From Zanthoxylum bungeanum (taxonomy: Eukaryota; Streptophyta; Magnoliopsida; Sapindales; Rutaceae), in contig SKCR01038878.1 in assembly GCA_019454045.1 (NCBI GenBank), forward strand, positions 124,001-188,000: a stretch of 64,000 nucleotides of DNA, in the 5' to 3' direction. The translations under genes were made by a program, and so were the position numbers. Shown here in pieces: positions 56,355 through 64,000 of this stretch; position 1 is the first letter of the stretch, and each line of letters opens with the position of its first letter. A model generated the notes under the pieces. It was given only the letters and a program-made list of their open reading frames with translations, was not told the DNA's origin and did not search any database.

Positions 56355-58331
56355 TGTTGGTTTCTATAATATGTCCCAAACAAAGATTAAGCATGTGAAA
56401 TACTATAAAGAATATATATGAACATGAAGTATGGCGGAATCATACTTACAATGCCTTGTGATGAAGTAGATGATCAAATGGTAGAAGCTCCAAGTGGTGG
56501 AGATTCGGCCAAGAGGAGGAAGAAGACTTGAAGCTCCAAGCTATTGTATTCCAAGCTCTTTGATGGTTTCCCTATCACCTCTTTTGATCCCTTGCTTGTG
56601 CTAGCAAAAATGGAGAAATGGAAGATCAAATCTTCCTTGCCCTTGTCAATGGAGTTCACGGCAATTTGAGAGAGAAGAGAGAGTTTTTTGTGTAATGTCT
56701 TGATTAATTAATTTTTGTATTACCAAAAATCAATTTATATTTATGTTATAATTATTAAATTAATATAAATCTATGACATAAACCATGCAATGGCTTAGAG
56801 TGTCAAACACTCAAACTCCATGCAAAGCCTTTGAGTGAAATGCACACTATCACCATGCAATGCCTTAGAGTGTTTTGTACACTATTAACATGCAATGCCT
56901 TATCAATAAAATAATGCATATAATGACAAGTGTCATGTGGGCCCCACACGTTTCCCAATGAAAGTGGGCCCACGTCCACTCACGCGTTCGGGTTCGATAT
57001 TTCCGAAATACCGAGCTAGCGTCGCGACGTTAATTAAATCGGATTTAAATAAATAATCGCTCCTAGCGAAATTATTATTTACGTCGCTTACGAATTAATT
57101 CTAAATTAACTCGTATGCCCGAATTAAAATCTAATTTTAATTTCGCGTCGAAATCGAATTTCGATTATTATATCGAATATAATAATTTTATCGATTAATT
57201 CCAAATTAATCGTTCTCTCTCTCTGAATAAGGCACTTTATCCGAGATAAAGTTTCTCCGCAATTAATCCAAGATTAATTAAGTTCGAATCAAATATCATA
57301 GGTGAATCTTCAGGAAGCGACCCAAGAGATCTCCGGATATTTTGGCAGTAAATACGGTCGTCGGATAATCCGAACACGTACGTACCTCGTACTACGTCTT
57401 TACCGATTTACAAGACAAGGTTGGCTTCTAGCAAAGCGCCATGCCTACCCAATTCTCCAGAAATATTCTTATAGGAATATAAGATCTGTATCAGGCGTAG
57501 TATACCGTAGTATTGCGTACATCGATCCAGTATCGGATGATCACATGCTAGGCCTAGGGCTGGAGATGTGTCCCCCCGTACGAAACATATATCGGACATC
57601 AAGCAACTAGTCTCTTTAAATCGGACAATCCTGACCTGGTCATATTGTCCCGACGGTTGCAACCTTTTATAGAGTACTAGTTCTGTGCCCTGCGTGATCA
57701 TCGCCTCCATATGTCTGAAGCGATACTTCCATCTTGACATCACATCCAGTACACTACGCTTCTCGATAAACCCAGAAGAGGTGTACACAGAACCGGTTAA
57801 GGTCCCCAACCACCAAAACCAAAGTTTACCGATTGTCGCAAGTACTAGCGATGTAAGTCTCAGGTTAAGACCATATACACCTACCCTGATGCGGCCTCCC
57901 ATAGACACATAGACATACTACCAATGGGATTCCGCGGGGGGTCTATCCAGAGCGAAGAAGCTGTTTTCCGTACCATCGGTAAAACACAACCTCCTATCGC
58001 ACTTGCATAAGTATCCAATACTTAAATATATGAGAACTATGCCGTTGTGCCCTCACAACGTGCACAAGCGCAATACTAGCCTATTCCGCATTATCGATGT
58101 CCAGTCTCGATAATACTACGGCTAGGGATATTTAATGATTAAACCTTTATGGATTGATACTGTCTCATATCATCTCAATCCAGTACTAATCATATGGACT
58201 TTTGCCATTTATATTCAAAGTAAAAAAAATTACAAAACGGCAAAAGGCAATTTCATTATCACATAGTTAATTTTGTACAATAATACAATATCATTTACAA
58301 ACAGTGACGCTATGGGACATAATGTCTAACA
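56355..58331 (-). repeat. 3' LTR of copia element H
   Basis: 1977 bp. Minus-strand start TGTTAGACATTATGTCCC at 58331, end CCAACA at 56355. Diverged from the LTRs of A/B/C but colinear. The palindrome ladder is at 56993-57279. The 166-codon minus frame at 57408-57908 is LTR sequence, not a gene. Confidence 0.9.
56993..57279. repeat. Palindrome ladder in the LTR of H
   Basis: Includes TCGATATTT/AAATACCGA centre CCG; ACTTTATC/GATAAAGT centre CGA (57234-57252); AATTAATC/GATTAATT centre CAA (57261-57279). In element sense the centres are CGG, TCG and TTG. The second differs from ATTTTATC/GATAAAAT of A/B/C by a paired T-A to C-G change. Confidence 0.8.
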
Positions 58332-58345
58332 ATCTCCCACTTGGC

Positions 58346-58756
58346 CTATAGCCAGTCACTCAAGCATCTAATACCCGAACTATGTATGTGTCGTTCAAAA
58401 ACTTGCTGAATGACAGCCTTCGTCAGCGGGTCTGCAATGTTATCATCTGATGTGACCTTCTCGACTTTTACATCGCCACGATGTATGATCTCCCGAATCA
58501 GATGGTAACGTCGAAGAACATGCTTGGACCGTTGATGAGACCTTGGTTCCTTAGCCTGTGCTATGGCCCCGTTATTGTCACAATACAATGGAACGGGCTC
58601 TGCTGCTAACGGAACTACTCCTAATCCGATTAGGAACTTTCGGATCCAAACTGCCTCCTTTGCTGCTTCAGATGCAGCGATGTACTCCGCTTCTGTTGTT
58701 GAATCGGCAACAGTATCTTGCTTGGAAGATTTCCAGCTCACTGCTCCGTTATTCAA
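58346..58756 (-). CDS. pol: Copia RNase H segment of the H polyprotein
   Basis: 136 codons: AVSWKSSKQDTVADSTTEAE, CDNNGAIAQAKEP and DNIADPLTKAVIQQVFERH are standard copia RNase H motifs, ending just before the purine tract. One frameshift near 58860 separates it from RT. Its start is internal to the polyprotein, so the first Met is not a real start. Confidence 0.8.
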   Translation of the reverse strand: MNNGAVSWKSSKQDTVADSTTEAEYIAASEAAKEAVWIRKFLIGLGVVPLAAEPVPLYCDNNGAIAQAKEPRSHQRSKHVLRRYHLIREIIHRGDVKVEKVTSDDNIADPLTKAVIQQVFERHIHSSGIRCLSDWL

Positions 58757-58854
58757 ACAAAAAATGTACCCGGATTGTGACCTGTAGTCATCCTTGTCGG
58801 TTTGGAAACTTGCATCGGTATACCCAGATACCGCAAGTTCTCCACCTCCATAAA

Positions 58855-60552
58855 TTAAGAAAGCATCCTTAGTTCGTTTAAGATATTAAGGATATTCTTA
58901 ACTGCTATCCAGTGACCTTCACCTGGATCGGCCTGATAGCGACTACACATGCTCAAAGCATATGAGACATCAGGTCGTGTACATATCATGGCATACATGA
59001 TCGATCCGACTGCCGAGGCGAACGGTATCCGACTCATGTTGTCTCTCTCTTCCTGAGTCTTAGGACACATGTCCTTAGACAGAGAGGTACCACGTATCAT
59101 TGGAACCAATCCCTTCTTGGATTGTTCCATGTTGAATCGCTTCAACACTTTATCAATGTATGTACTCTGGGAGAGTCCAAGCAGCTTTCTAGATCTATCC
59201 CGGTAGATCTTTATTCCAAGAATAAAGGCTGCTTCTCCCAGATCTTTCATGGAGAATTTTAATGAAAGCCAAGCTTTCACCGACGTTAGCATGGGAATGT
59301 CATTGCCTATCAGCAATACGTCGTCGACATAAAGGACGATAAAAGTAAGTGCTCTCCCACTAACCTTCTTGTATACACAAGGGTCATCTGCGTTTTGCAT
59401 GAAATCATATTCTTTTATGATCTCATCAAAACGTTGATTCCATGACCGTGATGCTTGCTTCAATCCATAAATGGATCGATTTAACTTACAAACCTTGTTT
59501 GCAAGTCTTGGCACGATAAAACCGTCAGGCTGTTGCATATAAACATCCTCCAAAAGGTTTCCGTTAAGGAAAGCGGTTTTAACGTCCATCTGCCATATCT
59601 CGAAGTCGAAATATGCAGCTATTGCAAGCATTATCCGAATGGATTTAATCATGGCAACGGGTGAGAAGGTCTCGTCATAATCAATACCGTATTGTTGACG
59701 ATACCCCTTCGCTACAAGCCTAGCTTTGTACGTTTGTACGTTGCCATCCATGTCGGTCTTCTTCTTGAAGATCCATCTGCATCCAATAGGCTTTACGCCT
59801 TCTGGTGCATCAACCAGTGTCCAAACTTGGTTGGCGTACATGGAATCCATCTCGGACTTCATGGCTTCTTGCCATAAAGCGGAATCGATATTTTGTATCG
59901 CTTCCTCATACGTAGCCGGCTCATTATCCTCAATAAGATTAATATCTATATGAGGTGAGATCAGGAACCCATACCTCTCAGGTACTGTTCTGACTCTCTC
60001 CGACCTACGCGGTCCTTGTGTATGTGAAGTTTGTGGTACAGACTCATCCCGGACGGTCTGTTCTTGTTCCGTCGTTGATTCATTGCCAGGAACAGTATCA
60101 CTACGATCTTCATCGATTTCTACTTTCCTCCCACTTACCACTGCATTTAGGAATTCCTTCTCAAGGAAAACCGCATGTAGAGCAACAAATACTTTGTTCT
60201 CTTGTGGGTAATAGAAGTAATATCCTTTGGTTTCCCTAGGATATCCTACGAAAAGGCATTTATCCGATTTGGGTTCAAGTTTGGTACCTTCCAAACGTTT
60301 AACATATGCCCAGCATCCCCAAATCTTTAGGAAAGAGAAACCTGGTTTCCTTCCTGTCCATATCTCATATGGAGTCTGTTCAACAGACTTCGACGGTACC
60401 TTATTCAAAATAAGTATAGCACTGTTTAATGCGTATCCCCAGAAGGATATTGGTAGCTCAGTGCGACTCATCATTGACCTCACCATGTCCAATAAGGTGC
60501 GGTTCTCCGTTCGGACACACCGTTTAATTGCGGTGTTCCAGGAGGAGTCCAC
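58855..60552 (-). CDS. pol: Copia integrase end and reverse transcriptase of element H
   Basis: A 565-codon open frame. Residues 15-100: integrase C-terminal part (RTLLDMVRSMMSRTELPISF, then KPGFSFLKIWGCWAYVK). Residues 230-540: RT, with WQEAMKSEMDSM, GCRWIFKKK, YKARLVAKGY, QMDVKTAFLNG, IYGLKQASRSW, and the catalytic YVDD at 408-411, intact. It is joined to the upstream frame by a frameshift near 60530 inside the SERRxRT motif. Expressed as part of one gag-pol polyprotein in the family. Breaks are few and may be real mutations or sequencing errors. Confidence 0.88.
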   Translation of the reverse strand: MDSSWNTAIKRCVRTENRTLLDMVRSMMSRTELPISFWGYALNSAILILNKVPSKSVEQTPYEIWTGRKPGFSFLKIWGCWAYVKRLEGTKLEPKSDKCLFVGYPRETKGYYFYYPQENKVFVALHAVFLEKEFLNAVVSGRKVEIDEDRSDTVPGNESTTEQEQTVRDESVPQTSHTQGPRRSERVRTVPERYGFLISPHIDINLIEDNEPATYEEAIQNIDSALWQEAMKSEMDSMYANQVWTLVDAPEGVKPIGCRWIFKKKTDMDGNVQTYKARLVAKGYRQQYGIDYDETFSPVAMIKSIRIMLAIAAYFDFEIWQMDVKTAFLNGNLLEDVYMQQPDGFIVPRLANKVCKLNRSIYGLKQASRSWNQRFDEIIKEYDFMQNADDPCVYKKVSGRALTFIVLYVDDVLLIGNDIPMLTSVKAWLSLKFSMKDLGEAAFILGIKIYRDRSRKLLGLSQSTYIDKVLKRFNMEQSKKGLVPMIRGTSLSKDMCPKTQEERDNMSRIPFASAVGSIMYAMICTRPDVSYALSMCSRYQADPGEGHWIAVKNILNILNELRMLS

Positions 60553-61364
60553 TGTGAAAGAATACCATATTCTTTCAAGTAATCTTGAAACTCATAACTT
60601 AAGTATTCGCCACCACGGTCTGACCGTAATGTCTTAATACTCTTCCCTGTTTGTTTCTCCACTTCGTGTCGAAACTCTTTGAATTTCTCAAAAGTTTCCG
60701 ACTTGTGTCTCATAAGATACACATAACCGTAACGAGATGCATCATCTGTAAAGGTTACGAAGTAGTGAAATCCACCTCTAGCCTGGCTAGACATGGGCCC
60801 GCATACGTCAGTATGAACGAGAGCTAACAGTTCTGTGGTACGTTCACCTTTACCGCTAAAAGGTGATTTAGGCATTTTGCCTAAAAGACAAGATTCGCAG
60901 ACGTCATATGAATTGAGATCAAATTCGTCCAAGTACCCACTCTTCGAAAGTGTGGATATGCGAGTCTTGTTAATGTGTCCTAGACGACAATGCCACATAT
61001 AAGCTTCATCTTTTAGATTACTCCTTTTGAGCCTTTTGTTTGTCATTTTAGGAGATTCATTTATATTCAAAATATAAAGACCGTTATTTGCAACAGCTAT
61101 GCAAATTTCTGCATCATTTTTATATAAATAACACCCAGTGTTTCTAAATACAAAAGTGTAACCCTGCTGGGTTAACAAGGATACAGATATAATATTCCTA
61201 GTTAAACTAGGTACAAAATAACAGTTTAAAAGTTTAAGTACATGCCCTGAGGGCAGTTCTAAAACAAAAGTCCCTACGGCCAAAACAGCAACTGGTGTTC
61301 CGTTTCCGACCCGTAGATCCATCTCCCCTGTCGCCAGCATCCTGCTATCATGCAGATCCTGCAC
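60480..61364 (-). CDS. pol: Copia protease end and integrase of element H
   Basis: 294 codons opening at a GTG. A protease active-site motif DSGCGAHIC lies just upstream in the same frame (about 61370-61396). Zinc finger H125/H130/C156/C159 (WHCRLGH and CESCLLGK) and catalytic D186, D249, E285 with 35-residue spacing are all present. The end runs into a frameshift. In the cell it would cut and join cDNA into the genome; here the polyprotein is interrupted. Confidence 0.85.
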   Translation of the reverse strand: MQDLHDSRMLATGEMDLRVGNGTPVAVLAVGTFVLELPSGHVLKLLNCYFVPSLTRNIISVSLLTQQGYTFVFRNTGCYLYKNDAEICIAVANNGLYILNINESPKMTNKRLKRSNLKDEAYMWHCRLGHINKTRISTLSKSGYLDEFDLNSYDVCESCLLGKMPKSPFSGKGERTTELLALVHTDVCGPMSSQARGGFHYFVTFTDDASRYGYVYLMRHKSETFEKFKEFRHEVEKQTGKSIKTLRSDRGGEYLSYEFQDYLKEYGILSQWTPPGTPQLNGVSERRTAPYWTW

Positions 61365-61499
61365 ATCAGTACAAATATGAGCACCACAACCAGAATCAAA
61401 AATCCAATTTTAAAACTAGAAGTATTCATATTTATCTCAATAACAAACATACCAGAGGCGGTAGCCTTGCCACCTTGCTATCCTCCTTCTGCACAATGT

Positions 61500-62033
61500 T
61501 TATTTGGCAGTCACGTTTCCAGTGACCCCTTTGCCGCAGTTAAGGCAGATGTCGCGAGATTTGTCCTTTGGCTTCCTAGAAGCCACTGTCAACTTGCCTT
61601 TGCCCTTCTTTTTGAACTTCCTCTTCCTCGCACCTCCAATTGCCATGGGCCTAGCCTTTGGCGCATGAGAGGTCGATGCATAATGCGCCTCGCGCTTGCT
61701 CCCCTTTAGGAGTTCCCTTTCGGACTCCTTCAGCACGGACAACAACTCTCCAAGAGTGTCGTCAGTATCCATCAACTTATAGTTGACGATGATTTGTTTC
61801 CAAGTATCGGGCAGCGATTGTAATATCATATCAATCGTCAGCTCTGCCTCCAAGACAATGCCCATATTGGCTAACTCATCTATGTCAGCGATCATTTGAG
61901 TCCCGTGGGCCTCAACTGATGCGCCATCTGTCATCCGGGAGCGGAAGAGTTTCCTTACTAGCTCGTACCTCTTCATCCGCTTGTTAGTGCGGTGAAGATC
62001 ACGCAATCTTGCCATCATGTTATAGGGATCCAA
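61500..62033 (-). CDS. gag: Copia gag C-terminal part and zinc knuckle of element H
   Basis: 177 codons. YNMMARLRDLHRTNKRMKRY and LPDTWKQIIVNYKL are typical gag (UBN2-type) motifs, followed by a basic stretch GGARKRKFKKKGKGK. The zinc knuckle begins CLNCGK but a 1-base deletion (near 61532) shifts the frame; the His and last Cys of the CCHC motif are readable in the next frame. Confidence 0.8.
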   Translation of the reverse strand: MDPYNMMARLRDLHRTNKRMKRYELVRKLFRSRMTDGASVEAHGTQMIADIDELANMGIVLEAELTIDMILQSLPDTWKQIIVNYKLMDTDDTLGELLSVLKESERELLKGSKREAHYASTSHAPKARPMAIGGARKRKFKKKGKGKLTVASRKPKDKSRDICLNCGKGVTGNVTAK

Positions 62034-62293
62034 GTCCCTGTTTTGCGTCTGAAATGCTGGGTCATTGCAGCTAGCATAACTGACTGAGCTTGGTCACAAT
62101 CGTCACTATGAGTCTTCCATAACTCTAGCTCCAGTGGCTCAGTGGGTTTAGGCGGGAGAGGCCTCTGAATAGTATACAGTACCCTCTCAGCCCCAAGCAC
62201 TATCTTGAGGTTCATTTCCCAGTCGGCAAAGTTTGTCCCTTTGAAGACATTATCGCCCATGATTATGTCGCGGATATTACCTTTGCCAGTCAT
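62015..62293 (-). CDS. gag: Copia gag N-terminal part of element H
   Basis: 92 codons from ATG: MTGKGNIRDIIMGDNVFKGT, then NFADWEMNLKIVL, the standard copia gag start. It shifts frame near 62045 to the following gag segment. The start codon is supported by position after a long stop-rich leader. Confidence 0.82.
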   Translation of the reverse strand: MTGKGNIRDIIMGDNVFKGTNFADWEMNLKIVLGAERVLYTIQRPLPPKPTEPLELELWKTHSDDCDQAQSVMLAAMTQHFRRKTGTWIPIT

Positions 62294-64000
62294 CTTGACA
62301 ACTATAGTCCAACTATAAAGTCAACGATGTTATGGGTACAGTCAAACTGTTACAAGTAAAATAACAATATATTAGTCCAACTAATCAAATAAAATATTGA
62401 CGAAATAATTTTGAAAGACGAGTAAGGCTAATTATCTGAACGAGATTGCAAATTCAATAATAGCCTCCCACTATTTTCTTCAAGTTTCTAACCCTCTGTA
62501 GACAACTCGGGAAATCTAATTTCCTAGTGGGCTAGGATCCCGTTAAATAACACACAACCTTGACTTTGGCCAACAAGTTGTATGATATTTAACTAGGTAG
62601 ATCTCGAAGATCAATTGGATCCCATCCAATTCCTAGATCCGGTTAGGTGGACATCCAAGTCCGAAACATATATATCTAATACATATGTCAATGTATCCAA
62701 TACATTTTCCTAACCATTTCCTCTGAATCAACTAAGCCTTGGCTTTGGCACAACAAACCTAATGATTCCAGTTAAGCGGGACCCATTGACAAGGAAAATT
62801 TCGTAATCAATGTCGATGGACAAGAAGTGATCTTGACTTTGGCCAACAAATCACAACTTGGACAGGACACCGATGTGGAACAAAATTCTCATGATTCAAA
62901 CACATCCTCAATTGACAAAGGTCTTGACTTTGGCCAACAAACCAATGCCAATTTCGGATCTTGAGAAAGAATCATTCAACGGAAGGAAAATCGCTTAATA
63001 TTGTTGAGGGATTTTTCGCGTAATTGGCAACCAATTTATTTATCTTTGTTAGGTCTCATCATCATACACCCTTAAGCATGCTTCTAAAACATCATAAAGC
63101 GCGTAAAGTAAAGTAATAGTGATATGCGGATGGATATTTAAACAACTTGTTCCTAGAACAAATCACTCCCTTTCCTCTCCCCGCTAGCACTATTCTACAA
63201 CTACCCAATTACATAATACAATAAGAGAAACCTCATTTACATTGAGGGGAATTAGGTGAGAAGAGAATACAAAGAGATAAAGAGATAAGGCTGGACACGC
63301 AGGTCCAATTTATAAATTCCAAATTTACAATAATTTCTAAAATTACCCTTTCCCTTCTAATATCCATCCGATATACACTATTCATTCATCACATACATAT
63401 ATATTCAAACAAGACATGCTTTTACAACCAATCTAATCCAATTAATTAGTCTTGTTTAAAGTGATCATCCAATGTTCAAACAACGGTTTGATTTTGTGCG
63501 AGTCCAACTCGATTGAGAATAAGTACATAAGGTACGAATTCGCGAATTATATCGAACTACTTATTAAATCTTATTTAATTCGTATTCAATACTAATTCAT
63601 TATTTAATTCCAAATTAAATGTTTACACTTTTAATTGCTTTAAAGACTTAGATTCTAAATCTAATCCTATTGGGTCTCAAAGCCCAACTAACATCCAATG
63701 TTGAATTTAATTCAAGTCAAATGGGCTTAGAATTGATTTATTAAGGCTTGGGCTTTGGTCAATTGGGTCAAACCCAATTGCCAAGCCCAAATAAGGAATC
63801 ACCCTTAAGTGCCATAAAACCAATTTTAAGCCCATAAGGCCCAATTAAATTATTAAAGCCCATTAATTAAATTTTAATATTCCAAACATTAAAGTCCAAT
63901 TAATTAAAGTGTAATACCAAGATTAATATATTAAACCAAATATTTCAAAAATACCCATTTAATTTATTAATCATGTATTTATCAAATTAAATGTCCAACA
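62294..64000 (-). other. 5' leader of element H, incomplete
   Basis: Non-coding, related to the leaders of A and B (for example TTCCTAGTGGGCTAGGATCC at 62521). Exact CTTGACTTTGGCCAACAA at 62569, 62832 and 62923, with a variant near 62737. The 5' LTR lies beyond base 64000. Confidence 0.75.

Larger units (their letters stand above)
56355..64000 (-). mobile_element. Ty1/copia element H (minus), nearly complete coding region
   Basis: Minus-strand copia element: 3' LTR 56355-58331, purine tract 58332-58346, gag-pol 62293 down to 58346 in five open segments, and leader to beyond 64000. 5' LTR and primer site are outside the window. The LTR and leader are related to those of A, B and C, and its pol matches their fossils, so H is the best local example of the coding parent of that family. 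Confidence 0.9.

Noticed and set aside
57408..57908. 166-codon minus-strand frame
   Set aside because: Located in the 3' LTR of H; related LTRs have it broken into other frames.
61295..61709. Plus-strand frames of 76 and 119 codons
   Set aside because: Antisense shadows of gag-pol of element H.
1..64000. Host tRNA, rRNA or single-copy protein genes
   Set aside because: None recognised on reading both strands; every protein-like segment fits a retroelement or its captured LOG.

Overview
This is nuclear DNA of a flowering plant, from a repeat-rich, gene-poor stretch. The evidence is a dense stack of Ty1/copia and Ty3/gypsy LTR retrotransposons with plant-type primer sites (initiator tRNA-Met, tRNA-Asp and probably tRNA-Arg), AT-rich spacers and a plant hAT-type MITE. 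I found no ordinary single-copy host gene, tRNA, rRNA or CRISPR array. The species cannot be named from the sequence.

Layout. 1-5480: right part of a decayed copia element (C, + strand) with its 3' LTR. 5481-7715: end of a minus-strand gypsy element, with primer site and LTR. 8166-19060: a decayed dual-RNase-H (Tat-type) gypsy element (D), split by a second gypsy element (E, 10299-17884). E is Athila-like, has two LTRs, and carries a broken LOG (cytokinin-activating enzyme) gene. 19232-19771: hAT-type MITE with an exact 8-bp target duplication. 19780-30894: fragments of three copia families and a 2.8-kb solo gypsy LTR. 30895-56354: a second Athila-like element (F) of the same LOG-carrying family. 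Copia element B (minus) is inserted in the integrase gene of F, and copia element A (plus) is inserted in the 5' LTR of B. 56355-64000: copia element H (minus), inserted in the 3' LTR of F. Its gag-pol is nearly complete.

How the parts relate. C, A and B share LTR type, primer site and polypurine tract with H, but all three carry decayed pol. They look like a non-autonomous family moved in trans by H-like relatives. Target-site duplications fix the insertion order for B (GTCAG on both sides) and support it for A and E (4 of 5 bases each).

Most notable content: (1) a 217-codon intact, intronless LOG-like reading frame at 53286-53939 inside element F, with a decayed paralogue in the same relative place in element E; (2) a ladder of about ten consecutive palindromes with a three-base Y-N-G centre in every LTR of the C/A/B/H copia family, with at least one paired base change between copies; (3) a row of hairpins in the solo LTR at 23142-23396 with different stems and a shared loop; (4) a four-fold motif at 36/37/38-bp spacing in the LTRs of E. 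All calls come from reading the sequence and remembered family features; no database search was run.
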